Assembly: GCF_003610555.1 (NCBI RefSeq) | Contig: NZ_RAPQ01000008.1 | Location: 798,490 to 862,489 of the forward strand | Source of the DNA: Marinifilum flexuosum | GTDB lineage: Bacteria; Bacteroidota; Bacteroidia; Bacteroidales; Marinifilaceae | Direction of reading: 5' to 3' | DNA length: 64,000 nt | Shown here: in pieces, positions 54,206-63,499 of the stretch | Position numbering within the stretch: position 1 is the first letter of the stretch | Layout: every line of letters starts with the position of its first letter | Translations under genes and position numbers: made by a program | Notes under the pieces: model-generated | Databases searched by the model: none | The model's input: the letters and a program-made list of their open reading frames with translations, nothing else | What the model was told of the DNA's origin: nothing

Positions 54206-55249
54206 TTATTCTAATCTCATCTTACAATTGTTGGCGCGAATATTCAATTTTGAGATTGATTTCTTGGAACCAATTTTTCCTTTTGCAACGTAGGTCTTTT
54301 TATCTGCAGTTTCTTCGTTCTTTAAGGTAAAATCATTCGAGTTGTCGAACTTCACCGATTTGTGATTGATTTCGTAATCAATGTTACAACCTTCCATAAA
54401 GCTTAAGCCAATGTGGCCATATTTAGAATCAAGTTTAATGAAAGAGAACATGTTGTTAATGTTGAAAACATTGATGTGACCAAATTTTAATTCGTAGTCA
54501 ATTTCGTCACCCAATTGAGCAATTTCAAACTTGGTAAAGTTCGAAGTTCCGTATAGTGTTTCAATCTCTTTCACATCAAATTTATCGCGTGCCGATTTAA
54601 TGTTTAGGTTGTCGATTACCTGAATGGTGTATTCAGAATCTCGGCTTTCTCCTGAGACTTTATCGGCATTCTCAATTTTAAATTCAGAACCAGAAGCATC
54701 CAATTCAGTGTTTGCAAGCTGATTGATTTTTACATTTACATTGGAAAGTTTAAATCTATTGTTGCCATTTAAGCTATTGGCGGTAAAGTTTCCTCCATTC
54801 TGATCCAGACTAAATTTAGCGTTGTGATCATCCAGGAATACATCACCATTTTTTTGAATGATTTCAAGATTAACTGAAGCAGGCATTTGCACTGTGTACG
54901 AAATCTTAATTTTACCCTTATTGAACAAAGAGTTAGTCAATTTTTTTAATGAAAAGAAATCACCCAAAACAGTTTGAGCAACTAACTGTTGACCTCCCTC
55001 AGTAAAATCCACATTAATATTCTCAACCATGGTTTCGTTTTTATCTTCTTTTGATCCGTCAACCGTGATTAAAACTTCGAAATGAATTTCATCTTTATCC
55101 CAATTTTTAATCTGTACTTTTCCGTAATGGGCATCTATTTTTAGGTTCTCAACAGACTTGAATGTCTTGTCAATTTTCTTGTATTTTGCTGCGTTAAGCG
55201 TTCCGCTTATCATGCAAACAGCTAGTAAAGCAAGTAATAATCGATACAT
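54206..55249 (-). CDS. Exported DUF4097-like beta-helix protein
   Basis: 347 residues from the ATG at 55249, which gives a signal peptide (MYRLLLALLAVCMISGTLNA); an ATG 15 codons upstream is less likely. The mature part (ENLKIDAHYGKVQIKNWDKD, LEIIQKNGDVFLDDHNAKFS) has the short repeated strand turns of DUF4097/adhesin-like parallel beta-helix domains. In other Bacteroidota such proteins often accompany ECF sigma/anti-sigma genes. Here the neighbour is lnt. Function unknown. Confidence 0.75.
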   Translation of the reverse strand: MYRLLLALLAVCMISGTLNAAKYKKIDKTFKSVENLKIDAHYGKVQIKNWDKDEIHFEVLITVDGSKEDKNETMVENINVDFTEGGQQLVAQTVLGDFFSLKKLTNSLFNKGKIKISYTVQMPASVNLEIIQKNGDVFLDDHNAKFSLDQNGGNFTANSLNGNNRFKLSNVNVKINQLANTELDASGSEFKIENADKVSGESRDSEYTIQVIDNLNIKSARDKFDVKEIETLYGTSNFTKFEIAQLGDEIDYELKFGHINVFNINNMFSFIKLDSKYGHIGLSFMEGCNIDYEINHKSVKFDNSNDFTLKNEETADKKTYVAKGKIGSKKSISKLNIRANNCKMRLE

Positions 55250-55305
55250 ATTGTGTGTTATTTTAGTTTTAAAAAAAAATCTGAATTCTCTCAAAATTAA
55301 TGGAA

Positions 55306-56829
55306 TTAAAACTTTCTGCCTGATAATCGATGCGTATAAGTACGAATTTTAACAAAGATTAAGAGAAGAATGGCAAAAAACAGGCAAGTTCGGCCAATGT
55401 AATCTCCATGTTCAGAATAAAACGTTTTACCACTTAATAAACTCAGATTTCCGCTAAGTATTGTTTTGTTCCACCAACTTGTTTTAGCAATTATCGTGCC
55501 TTTAGAGTTAATATGGGCAGAAATTCCATTGTTTGCTACACGAATATAATCGCGACGAGTTTCAATGGCTCTAATGCGGCTAAAGTTAAAATGATGCAGG
55601 TAACCAGGAGTATTTTTCCACCAGCCATCGTTGGTAATCATGCAAATAAATCCAGCTGTTTCAGGAATGCGTTTTGCACAGTAATCCCCGAAAATAGATT
55701 CGAAACAAACCACAGGCACAATTGCAGTTGAATCGGCCATAAAGTAATCCGTTTCATTTCTACTGCTGTAAGTTCCATTGTAGCCACCTATTTCGAGAGA
55801 ATATTTGTTTAAGAACCCAAGGTATTTATCGAAAGGAATTCGCTCAAACATGGGAACCAGTTTTGTTTTGTGGTAGAACTGTGGGATAGAATTGCTGATA
55901 AAAAGTGCCGAGTTGAATGATTCATCATCAATCTTACTGTGAACTCCAATTAGGAAATTTGTTTTTGGATATTTCTCTTTTAAACTGACTAGTTGTTGAA
56001 AATAAATAGATGAAAATGGTTGTTTTTCATTAATTGCCTGAAGAATTAATGTTTCTGGTCCGAAGAGGTAATCAGGTTGAAATGTTTTGCAAACAGAATC
56101 GGCCAATCCTATAAATTCGTTAAAATGGATTGCTTGATTTTCAGGAACAAACTTCTCGGTATAAGGGTCGAGGTTGGGTTGAATCAAGGCAAATGTGCGA
56201 TTACCTGAAATGTTTTCGGACTTGATATCATTTTTAAAGGAGGAATATAGAAGAGGAATTCCAAATAAGATCAATAAAATGAATACCTGTGAATAGCGAA
56301 AGTCCTTTTCTCGTCGGATGATTTCAAAAACACAGTAATTGATGAGGATAACCCACAAGCTACCACCTCTGGTACCGGTATATTCATACCATTGTATCCA
56401 GGAAGGAGTAGAAGCGAACGCATTGCCTAGGTTTAACCATGGCCAGGCCAAATCCCATTGTGTATGGAAATATTCAAAGCCTAACCAAATAATTAGAAAT
56501 GGAAGAAGTATGGAGATGTGCAAGGTCTGCCTGGCTTTACTGATCAACCAAAATATCAGCGCAAGCAACATTGAATTTATTAAAATGATGAGAGTAACTC
56601 CTAAAAAATGTGCTTGGGCCACCCACCAATACGCCATTACATTCCAAATTGTAAAACTTAGAAATGTGTAGTTGAAAAGTAAATATGGATTATGATGTTC
56701 TTTAAGCCTTTCCTCCAAAAATAGTAATGGAATCCATGCAAATATTATCAGGAAAAAAAGAGATGGAATACAAAAAGGAATTCCAAGAAGGATTCCTGAA
56801 CTTAAAGCAAGAAGAATATTTTTATTCAC
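55306..56829 (-). CDS. lnt: Apolipoprotein N-acyltransferase
   Basis: 507 residues. Residues ~1-200 hold about six to seven membrane helices. Residues ~210-475 form a nitrilase-type domain with catalytic Glu259 (FGPETLI), Lys321 (FYHKTKLVP) and Cys375 (VVCFES). It adds the third acyl chain to lipoproteins, which would include GldD. The EamA gene ends 2 nt upstream of its start, so translation may be coupled. Confidence 0.94.
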   Translation of the reverse strand: MNKNILLALSSGILLGIPFCIPSLFFLIIFAWIPLLFLEERLKEHHNPYLLFNYTFLSFTIWNVMAYWWVAQAHFLGVTLIILINSMLLALIFWLISKARQTLHISILLPFLIIWLGFEYFHTQWDLAWPWLNLGNAFASTPSWIQWYEYTGTRGGSLWVILINYCVFEIIRREKDFRYSQVFILLILFGIPLLYSSFKNDIKSENISGNRTFALIQPNLDPYTEKFVPENQAIHFNEFIGLADSVCKTFQPDYLFGPETLILQAINEKQPFSSIYFQQLVSLKEKYPKTNFLIGVHSKIDDESFNSALFISNSIPQFYHKTKLVPMFERIPFDKYLGFLNKYSLEIGGYNGTYSSRNETDYFMADSTAIVPVVCFESIFGDYCAKRIPETAGFICMITNDGWWKNTPGYLHHFNFSRIRAIETRRDYIRVANNGISAHINSKGTIIAKTSWWNKTILSGNLSLLSGKTFYSEHGDYIGRTCLFFAILLLIFVKIRTYTHRLSGRKF

Positions 56830-56831
56830 AA

Positions 56832-57698
56832 TTATCGGTGTGTTAGGTTAACTCCCACTAAGATAATGATAATTGATGCGATTTGTGCCAATGAAATTTG
56901 ATCTCCTCCGATTACAATTCCCCAGAAAATTGCCACTATTGGAATAAGATAGGCAATGGAAGCTGCAAAAACGTGCGACGATTGTTTGATGAGGCGATTG
57001 TAGCATATTACGCCTGCAAAAGTTAGTAAGGCAAGTAAAGCTAACATTAATGCACTGTTGGTAAAGTTTTCAGCTGCTAATGGTGCACTAAGATCCGTAA
57101 AAGCTAAGTAAGAACCTGCCATAGGTCCAACAAAAAGGAATGCCAAAGATGCTATTTCGGTACCTGTTAGTTTTGGTAAGGCAAAGCTTATGATGTTAAT
57201 ACTGGTAGCAACCGAAACCATTGCCATAAAAACATAGAAAATCCCTAGTAAATGGGTTGTGCCATGAGACTCACCAGAAAAGATGATGATTAGTGTTCCT
57301 GCGAAACCAAGTAAAATACCTCCGATTATTTTTATGTTGGTTTTGTTTTTAAATAATAGGATTGCCATTAATAAAGTGATTGTTGGCAGCATGGCAGTTA
57401 GCATACCAGCAATTGAGGAACTGATTAAGGTTTGAGCTTTGGCAAAAAAGTAGGAGGGACCAATGTTACCAGTCAATCCCGATAATATCAAAGGAATAAT
57501 GTTATCCTTGCCAAGCTTTTTAAAATTCTTAAATATTAATGGAAGAAATAGTAAAAAAGAAAGAAAAACCTGAAAAGCAGCAACCTGATCGTGGCTAAAA
57601 CTTTTTAAGGCAATTTCCCTTAAAATATATGGACTACCCCAAATGAATGATACCAGTAAGAGTAAAAGCCAGTTGCTTTTTTTGTTTGATCCTTCCAT
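56832..57698 (-). CDS. EamA/DMT-family transporter
   Basis: 288 residues, ten predicted membrane helices in two EamA repeats (FIWGSPYILREIALKSFSHD, SYFFAKAQTLISSSIAGMLT, and the second half beginning near GTEIASLAFLFVG). The drug/metabolite transporter superfamily exports amino acids, nucleobases or similar small molecules; substrate unknown. It starts 20 nt after the DUF4924 gene and stops 2 nt before lnt. Confidence 0.88.
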   Translation of the reverse strand: MEGSNKKSNWLLLLLVSFIWGSPYILREIALKSFSHDQVAAFQVFLSFLLFLPLIFKNFKKLGKDNIIPLILSGLTGNIGPSYFFAKAQTLISSSIAGMLTAMLPTITLLMAILLFKNKTNIKIIGGILLGFAGTLIIIFSGESHGTTHLLGIFYVFMAMVSVATSINIISFALPKLTGTEIASLAFLFVGPMAGSYLAFTDLSAPLAAENFTNSALMLALLALLTFAGVICYNRLIKQSSHVFAASIAYLIPIVAIFWGIVIGGDQISLAQIASIIIILVGVNLTHR

Positions 57699-57718
57699 AG
57701 ATATTTAAGAGCTTGATG

Positions 57719-58258
57719 TTATTCTTTTTCTTCCTCGAAAGCTTTGTATTTAGCAGTTAAATCTGAAATTAACTGGCTAAAAGTTGTAACAGCAGCAATG
57801 GTTTCTTTCGAGATTTCTTTTTGTTGAAGCTTTAGCATTAAAATGCCATACAAAGCAGTAAGACAAACTTCAATGTCGTTGTTTTCTTCTTTTGCTTGAG
57901 ATTTCTGACGAAATTCAGAAATGTTACCAGCTGCTTTTTCGAATAATCCAATGTAAGCAGCGTCCTTTTTGTTATTCAAAAGGTGCATATGAAAATCGAA
58001 TAGTTCATTTACATTGTTTTTCAGAATTTGTAAATGTCCACGTTCTTCAACTTTCTCAATTTTCATCATTTCAATCAAGTTTTCGTACCAGGCTCTAATT
58101 TCCTGATGCTTTTCATCATCTTGTTTGAACTGGGAAATGATGTTTTTATCAACAGCTTCGATGTCGAATTTATAAGCTCTTAAAATATCTTCAACTTGCC
58201 ACATGTATAAAATGTACTCGGCCAAGTTGGTTTTTCTTTTTTCCTGTGCTATTATCAT
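57719..58258 (-). CDS. DUF4924 family protein
   Basis: 179 residues, mostly helical. The N-terminal MIIAQEKRKTNLAEYILYMW and IEAVDKNIISQFKQDD segments are typical of DUF4924, a Bacteroidota-specific family without known function. No signal peptide or membrane helix. It begins a run of minus-strand genes with EamA and lnt, and is preceded by a 50-nt spacer with a GTTATCA short repeat. Confidence 0.8.
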   Translation of the reverse strand: MIIAQEKRKTNLAEYILYMWQVEDILRAYKFDIEAVDKNIISQFKQDDEKHQEIRAWYENLIEMMKIEKVEERGHLQILKNNVNELFDFHMHLLNNKKDAAYIGLFEKAAGNISEFRQKSQAKEENNDIEVCLTALYGILMLKLQQKEISKETIAAVTTFSQLISDLTAKYKAFEEEKE

Positions 58259-58311
58259 GATACGGTTATCAGTTATCAGTTAACAGTTATTACTGCTCAC
58301 TGTTCATTGTA

Positions 58312-58689
58312 TTATCCTTTTTTCAGTTTATCTATCAAACGACGTTCTTGTTTTGTAGGACGACCTGTTCCTCTTTGACGTTGTTCGAAGCCAAAATTTT
58401 TAGTGGCATTTAGTAAATCCAATTGATCTTGTGCTGTGATGTCTTCAACAAAATCAACAGCTAATTTAGCTGACATTCTTTTGCCAGATATTGCTTTAAC
58501 GCGATAACTTCGAATAATGGGAGGAACACGAATGTCGATTTTTTCATTCAATTTTACTTCTCTAGAAGGCTTAATTGTAACGTCATTTATGCATACCTTT
58601 CCTTTTTTACAAGCATCGGCGGCCATACTGCGTGTTTTAAAAATTCGAACTGCCCACATCCATTTGTCAACTCTTACCTTATCGTCCAT
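58312..58689 (-). CDS. RNA-binding S4-domain protein (HslR-like)
   Basis: 125 residues. The S4 domain is clear (VRVDKWMWAVRIFKTRSMAA, KKGKVCINDVTIKPSREVKL), followed by a basic tail (RGTGRPTKQERRLIDKLKKG). HslR-type proteins (heat shock protein 15) bind stalled 50S subunits carrying nascent chains. It starts 10 nt after pth and is probably co-transcribed, a pairing that fits ribosome rescue. Confidence 0.9.
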   Translation of the reverse strand: MDDKVRVDKWMWAVRIFKTRSMAADACKKGKVCINDVTIKPSREVKLNEKIDIRVPPIIRSYRVKAISGKRMSAKLAVDFVEDITAQDQLDLLNATKNFGFEQRQRGTGRPTKQERRLIDKLKKG

Positions 58690-58699
58690 ATCTTGTGGT

Positions 58700-59344
58700 C
58701 TATTTCCCGTTTTTCTTGGTGTTATAAGCCGTCATGGTTCTTTGAATCCCAATTGTACTCATTCCTTTAATCATGTTGATACAGATTTTGTACAGCTCAG
58801 GTAGTTTTTCAGACTCTTCTTCACTCCATTTTCCCAAAACATAGTCTACTTGCTGTCCTTTGTGAAAATCATCACCAATACCAAAGCGAAGGCGAGCATA
58901 GTTTTGATGACCTAGTGTTGCATTAATGTGCTTCAACCCGTTGTGTCCGGCATCACTACCTTTTGGTCTCAAACGCAAGGTTCCAAATGGTAAAGCAAGA
59001 TCATCTACCAGGATCATCATGTTTTCAACAGGAATTTTCTCTTTCTGTAACCAATAATTAACAGCTTTCCCACTAAGATTCATGTATGTACTTGGCTTTA
59101 CAAGAACATATGTTCTGCCTTTAAATTTATATTCGCACATTGCTCCGTAACGAGCATCTTTAAATTCAATTTTTGCAGTTTCTGCAAGTGCATCCAAAAT
59201 GCTAAAACCAATATTGTGTCGGGTATTGTGATATTCTGCACCAATATTTCCTAAACCCACAACCAGATATTTCATTGGATCAAATTTTTTATCGCTATCA
59301 GAGGAACTTCCTTTCCCCAATAATTTTTTCAGGAACTGTATCAT
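58700..59344 (-). CDS. pth: Peptidyl-tRNA hydrolase
   Basis: 214 residues. Catalytic His in HNTRHNIGF, with Asn in [10 protein letters not shown] and the [11 protein letters not shown] and [11 protein letters not shown] motifs. A ~23-residue N-terminal extension ([20 protein letters not shown]) precedes the common start [10 protein letters not shown]; the internal ATG at 59275 is an alternative start. It recycles tRNA from peptidyl-tRNA released by stalled ribosomes. Next to the HslR-like gene. Confidence 0.93.
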   Translation of the reverse strand: MIQFLKKLLGKGSSSDSDKKFDPMKYLVVGLGNIGAEYHNTRHNIGFSILDALAETAKIEFKDARYGAMCEYKFKGRTYVLVKPSTYMNLSGKAVNYWLQKEKIPVENMMILVDDLALPFGTLRLRPKGSDAGHNGLKHINATLGHQNYARLRFGIGDDFHKGQQVDYVLGKWSEEESEKLPELYKICINMIKGMSTIGIQRTMTAYNTKKNGK

Positions 59345-59410
59345 AACAAATCCAAAGTTAGAATAATTGTTTAAATCTAAGGATGTGTTTCAATATCAGA
59401 ATTAAGCTTA

Positions 59411-59468
59411 AAACCTGAGTTCGATTAAAAATATACATCACAGAATATTTTTAACCGAACTCAGGTTT
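59411..59468 (-). repeat. Long inverted repeat between rplY and pth
   Basis: Two 24-nt arms (59411-59434 and 59445-59468) pair with one G-U-compatible mismatch around a 10-nt loop. AAACCTGAGTTCG is the outer part, then an A/T-rich inner part. It lies immediately beyond the rplY terminator. It could be a second terminator, a recombined hairpin, or a leader structure for pth. Confidence 0.7.
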
Positions 59469-59470
59469 AT

Positions 59471-59505
59471 AAAAAACCTCCCAAACCTTTAAAGGTAGGG
59501 AGGTT
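59471..59505 (-). terminator. Terminator after rplY
   Basis: Minus-strand AACCTCCC and GGGAGGTT form the outer stem, with ACCTTTAAAGGT pairing inside, and a T tract follows. It begins about 22 nt after the rplY stop. Confidence 0.75.
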
Positions 59506-59527
59506 ATATTTTTTATCTGAGAATAAA

Positions 59528-60106
59528 TTATTCTGCAGCAGCAGCCTGAGCAGCAGCACGAGCAGCTCTTGTAAGCTTAACTTGTACAACTACGGCGTTT
59601 TTAGCATTCAATAATTCTAGGTTATCGAATGCAAGTTCTCTAATCTGAGTACTCTTACCAAGACCTAATTCAGTTACATCGATAGGTAAGAATTCAGGAA
59701 GATCTTTCATTAAACCTTTAACTTTTAGTTTTCTCAAGTTAACTGCCAATTTACCACCGGCCTGAACACCTTTCGCGAATCCTTCAACTTTAATTGGAAT
59801 CAGAACTTCGAAAGCTTTGTCTTCAAATACTTGGTAAAAATCAGCGTGAATAGCTTTATCAGTAGTAGCGTGGAATTGAACTTCTCTCATAACTGCAGTA
59901 AACTCTTTGCCTTCGATATCGAATTTTACGATGAAAGTTTCTGGAGTATAAAGCAATTTGTTGATGTCTTTCTCGCTAACTGCAAAGTGAATGTTTTCTT
60001 CACCACCGTACAATTCACAAGGAACCATTTCTTCTCTACGTAAAGCTTTAGTTGCTTTTTTTCCTAAGTCAGTTCTTAAAGAACCTTTTAATTCTAATGT
60101 TTTCAT
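59528..60106 (-). CDS. rplY: 50S ribosomal protein L25/general stress protein Ctc
   Basis: 192 residues: the N-terminal L25 domain (MKTLELKGSLRTDLGKKATK, VPCELYGGEENIHFAV) and the C-terminal TL5/Ctc beta domain (HADFYQVFEDKAFEVLIPIK), ending in an alanine-rich tail. It binds 5S rRNA. It is encoded between prs and pth, a common association. A -7 element and a terminator of its own suggest separate transcription. Confidence 0.95.
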   Translation of the reverse strand: MKTLELKGSLRTDLGKKATKALRREEMVPCELYGGEENIHFAVSEKDINKLLYTPETFIVKFDIEGKEFTAVMREVQFHATTDKAIHADFYQVFEDKAFEVLIPIKVEGFAKGVQAGGKLAVNLRKLKVKGLMKDLPEFLPIDVTELGLGKSTQIRELAFDNLELLNAKNAVVVQVKLTRAARAAAQAAAAE

Positions 60107-60210
60107 TTGAAAATAATTATTGTGCTACTCAATACCAATATCATCACCAGGTAAAAAGGTTCAATTAATATCCCATCACACGTTTATAATATTTTTACCT
60201 AAAATCGGCG

Positions 60211-60218
60211 CAAAGATA
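60211..60218 (-). promoter_or_regulatory. -7 element upstream of rplY
   Basis: Minus strand TATCTTTG, a perfect TAnnTTTG match, 105 nt before the rplY start, just past the prs stop codon. No TTG at the ideal distance. Confidence 0.42.
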
Positions 60219-60222
60219 AGAA

Positions 60223-61155
60223 TTATAAAATGAAATTGGAACTGATTGATTCGCAATTGTAAACATTCAATATTGTTTTTGCGAAAATCTCAGCAATACT
60301 TAATGATTTAATCTTGTCAGATTCTTCTCTCAATGGAATTGAGTTGGTGAAAATCACCTCTTCCAATGAAGAGTTTTCGATTCTTTCGTAGGCAGGACCA
60401 GAAAGAACTGCGTGAGAAGCAATTGCTCTAACACTTTTAGCTCCTTTTTCTTTCAACATATCAGCAGCTTTGGTAATTGTTCCTGCTGTGTCGATCATAT
60501 CATCAACAATTACAACATTTTTACCATCAACTTCACCAATAGCTGTCATTTCACCTACAACATTTGCTTTTTCTCTTCTTTTGTGACAAATCGCCATGTC
60601 AGCATGCAAGTATTTAGCATACGCATGTGCTCTTTTACTACCACCCATATCAGGAGAAGCAACCACAAGATCACTAAGCTTTAATTCTTCTACATATGGA
60701 AGAAGAACCGATGAACCGTAAAGGTGATCCACTGGAACATCAAAGAATCCCTGAATTTGATCTGCATGTAAATCCATTGTCATCACACGATCAACACCTG
60801 CAGCCATTAATAGGTTTGCCACCAATTTAGCTCCAATTGCTACTCTTGGGCGATCTTTTCTATCCTGACGAGCAAAACCAAAGTAAGGAATTACTGCACA
60901 TACTTTGTAAGCCGAAGCTCTTTTTGCAGCATCAATCATCAATAGAAGTTCCATCAAATTATCAGTCGGAGGATAAGTTGATTGAACGATAAAAACATGA
61001 GCTCCACGAACTGTTTCTTCGTAAGCAGTTTCAAATTCTCCATCACTGAATCTAATAATGCTAGACTCTCCAACATTTAAACCTGCAGCTTCTGCAATTT
61101 TAGCAGCAAGGTGTTCGCTGTTCGAGCCAGCAAAGATTTTAATCGGGGCTTTCAT
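60223..61155 (-). CDS. prs: Ribose-phosphate pyrophosphokinase
   Basis: 310 residues. Signatures: SDGEFETAYEETVRG flexible loop, DRKDRPRVAIGAKLVANLL-type catalytic segment, DLHADQIQGFFDVPVDHLYG and the PRPP loop VVIVDDMIDTAGTITKAA. It makes PRPP from ribose 5-phosphate and ATP for nucleotide, His and Trp synthesis. The -7 element TAAATTTG lies 42 nt upstream. Confidence 0.97.
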   Translation of the reverse strand: MKAPIKIFAGSNSEHLAAKIAEAAGLNVGESSIIRFSDGEFETAYEETVRGAHVFIVQSTYPPTDNLMELLLMIDAAKRASAYKVCAVIPYFGFARQDRKDRPRVAIGAKLVANLLMAAGVDRVMTMDLHADQIQGFFDVPVDHLYGSSVLLPYVEELKLSDLVVASPDMGGSKRAHAYAKYLHADMAICHKRREKANVVGEMTAIGEVDGKNVVIVDDMIDTAGTITKAADMLKEKGAKSVRAIASHAVLSGPAYERIENSSLEEVIFTNSIPLREESDKIKSLSIAEIFAKTILNVYNCESISSNFIL

Positions 61156-61196
61156 TAAAGTATTATTTGTTTATAAATCAGATATGTTTTATTGTG

Positions 61197-61204
61197 CAAA
61201 TTTA
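61197..61204 (-). promoter_or_regulatory. -7 element upstream of prs
   Basis: Minus strand TAAATTTG, a perfect TAnnTTTG match, 42 nt before the prs start. Confidence 0.42.
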
Positions 61205-61292
61205 AAAATTATTGCTGCAAAAAAATGAATTAAATCCTTTAACAGCAAATATTTTGACCAATTGATTTCTATAGGGTTTACCCCTATTTAAA

Positions 61293-61324
61293 ATAAAAAG
61301 AAGATTTCTTTAACAGAGATCTTC
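61293..61324 (-). terminator. Terminator after engB
   Basis: Minus-strand GAAGAT and ATCTTC form a short stem with a CTCTGTTAAAGAA-type loop, followed by TTTTTATTTT. It lies just past the engB stop. Confidence 0.55.
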
Positions 61325-61341
61325 CTTGAATTTATACGGTA

Positions 61342-61944
61342 TTATTCCCGTGTCATCTTAATTGTTTCTTCGATATAATTTAGAATTTCATCTTTGCCTA
61401 AACCATTAGATGATGAACTAATAAAATATGGAGGCATTTCTTCCCATGATTCCAGCATCATCTTCTTGTATGCCTCTAGGTTTTCTGCCAGTTTACGTTT
61501 TGTTAGCTTATCGGTTTTGGTAAAAATTATAGAAAATGGAATTCCGTTTATACCCAACCATTCCATAAATTCAGTATCCTTTGATTGTGGTTCATGACGT
61601 GAATCAACCAGTACAAAAAGGTTTACCAAATTTGGTCTGCTCTCGATGTATTTAAATATTAATCTTGAAAAACGTTGTTTAGTATTTTTCGCAACTTTTG
61701 CGAATCCGTATCCTGGTAAATCCACCAAGTACCATTCCTTATTTATTAAGAAATGATTCACTAGTTGTGTTTTACCTGGTTTCGAAGATGTTTTTGCCAG
61801 ATTTTTATTATTGGTAATCATGTTAATTAATGATGACTTCCCAACATTCGAACGCCCTATAAAGGCATACTCTGGTTTATCTGGTTTCGGACATTTTTTA
61901 ACATCCGAGTTAGACATTACGAATTCTGCTGCAGTAATATTCAT
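61342..61944 (-). CDS. engB: Ribosome biogenesis GTPase EngB/YsxC
   Basis: 200 residues. GTPase motifs [17 protein letters not shown] and TKTDK are intact. It is a TRAFAC GTPase needed for late 50S assembly. Monocistronic: -7 element upstream, terminator downstream. Confidence 0.95.
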   Translation of the reverse strand: MNITAAEFVMSNSDVKKCPKPDKPEYAFIGRSNVGKSSLINMITNNKNLAKTSSKPGKTQLVNHFLINKEWYLVDLPGYGFAKVAKNTKQRFSRLIFKYIESRPNLVNLFVLVDSRHEPQSKDTEFMEWLGINGIPFSIIFTKTDKLTKRKLAENLEAYKKMMLESWEEMPPYFISSSSNGLGKDEILNYIEETIKMTRE

Positions 61945-61964
61945 TGGTTCTCCGTTTTCGTGCG

Positions 61965-61972
61965 CAAAGGTA
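61965..61972 (-). promoter_or_regulatory. -7 element upstream of engB
   Basis: Minus strand TACCTTTG, a perfect TAnnTTTG match only 21 nt before the engB start, implying a very short leader. Confidence 0.42.
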
Positions 61973-62021
61973 TACAGATTCTTAAATTTTCCGAAATAAA
62001 TTTATTCTTGTTTTAATAAAA

Positions 62022-62055
62022 TAAAAACCTCTTCTCAACAATAGAAGAGAAGAGG
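62022..62055 (-). terminator. Terminator after manA
   Basis: Minus-strand CCTCTTCTC and GAGAAGAGG form a 9-bp stem with a 10-nt loop, followed by TTTTTATTTT. It begins about 20 nt after the manA stop. Confidence 0.85.
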
Positions 62056-62075
62056 CAATTTTTATTTAATGAATT

Positions 62076-63056
62076 CTACTTGATGTAAACTTCAAGAATT
62101 TCAGTTTTTCCTTTAGGGAATAGAATAACATTTTCAAGTGCTGCCGGAATCAAAACAGTTTCACCTTTGGTAACTTCTGTGGTAATTCCATCTTCGCTTT
62201 CAATTGTGAAATCACCATCCAAGCACATGTAAATTACAAATGAGTCTAATTGAGAGTAATCTTTTTCAATTTGCTTATCGAACTCAAGTGTGTTGGTTGT
62301 AAAGTATGGACAACGAACTAATTCTTTAGACTTGTTGATTTCTGTTTCGTAATCAGTTCTGTATTTTTTCTCGAAACTATAATCGATAGCATCAACAGCT
62401 AATTCAGTATGTAATTCTCTTGGATTTCCCTGATCATCAGTTCTATTCCAATCGTACATGCGATAAGTTACATCAGAAGTTTGTTGGATTTCTGCCAATA
62501 AAATTCCTTTTCCAATGGCATGAACTCTACCTGCAGGAATAAAGAAACAACTTCCTTTTTTAACAGGTTCGTTGTTTAGGATTTCCTCCAGTTTGCCTTC
62601 TTCTAGTTTGGCAACATACTTTGCTTTATCAACTTCCTGGTTGAAACCTACGATTAATTCCGATCCTTTATCAGCTTCAATCACGTACCACATTTCAGTT
62701 TTTCCAAAGGCATTATGTCTCTCTTTCGAGAGTTCATCGTCTGGGTGCACTTGAATTGATAGTACATCATTGGCATCGATAAATTTGATTAGCAATGGAA
62801 ATTCCATACCAAATTGATCGTATACTTTGTCTCCCACCAGGTCGCCCATGTAAACTTCAATAAGCTCCTCAAGATTATTGCCAGCAAGATTACCATTGCT
62901 AACAACAGAAATATCTCCTTCAACTCCTGATATTTCCCAACTTTCTCCAGCATTTGGCAGAGGAGAGAAGTCTTTGTTTAAAACTGTTTTTAATTTACTG
63001 CCGCCCCAAATTTTATCTTTTAGGATTGGCTGAAATTTTAAAGGATACAAACTCAT
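62076..63056 (-). CDS. manA: Type I mannose-6-phosphate isomerase
   Basis: 326 residues, cupin fold. KDKIWGGSKLKTVLNK start, zinc ligands in SIQVHPDDELS and GRVHAIGKG, and the active-site TSDVTYRMYDWNR. It interconverts mannose 6-phosphate and fructose 6-phosphate. It follows the Dabb gene in the same direction by 51 nt and may share its transcript. Confidence 0.94.
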   Translation of the reverse strand: MSLYPLKFQPILKDKIWGGSKLKTVLNKDFSPLPNAGESWEISGVEGDISVVSNGNLAGNNLEELIEVYMGDLVGDKVYDQFGMEFPLLIKFIDANDVLSIQVHPDDELSKERHNAFGKTEMWYVIEADKGSELIVGFNQEVDKAKYVAKLEEGKLEEILNNEPVKKGSCFFIPAGRVHAIGKGILLAEIQQTSDVTYRMYDWNRTDDQGNPRELHTELAVDAIDYSFEKKYRTDYETEINKSKELVRCPYFTTNTLEFDKQIEKDYSQLDSFVIYMCLDGDFTIESEDGITTEVTKGETVLIPAALENVILFPKGKTEILEVYIK

Positions 63057-63107
63057 TTTTGTACAATTAAATAATTTGATTGATGTTTTATGTGGCTTTT
63101 GGGACTA

Positions 63108-63410
63108 TTAAAATTCGTAGTCAATAACTTTTCGGTCAATTGCCATTTCCTTAATCACTTCAACAGCTTTCATATGATCAGGGTGTTTAGCATATACCGA
63201 TAAGGCGTCCAGATTTTCAATATCAACATTCACAATAAAATCATATGAAGCATCTGATTTTAATTGGTCGAAACCTATTTGTAAAAACTTGATTTCTGGA
63301 ATTGTATTATCTAATCCGTCAAAGGCTTTTACTAATCTTTCCTGATAAATCTTCTCCTCCTGTTCAGACCCGAAAGCCTTGAACTTAAACATTGCAATGT
63401 GTTTGATCAT
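63108..63410 (-). CDS. Dabb family protein
   Basis: 100 residues, one stress-responsive alpha/beta-barrel (Dabb) domain: MIKHIAMFKFKAFGSEQEEK, IKFLQIGFDQLKSDASYDFI, then HPDHMKAVEVIKEM. These domains dimerise; some are enzymes, most are uncharacterised. No signal peptide. The region upstream also holds the divergent udk start. Confidence 0.86.
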   Translation of the reverse strand: MIKHIAMFKFKAFGSEQEEKIYQERLVKAFDGLDNTIPEIKFLQIGFDQLKSDASYDFIVNVDIENLDALSVYAKHPDHMKAVEVIKEMAIDRKVIDYEF

Positions 63411-63499
63411 TTCAATTCTTTTTTAAATAATTAGTAATTTGCTTGCCGAATTATTGCAAAAGTATCAATTTTGCAGCAAACATCTAAATATCATACAAC

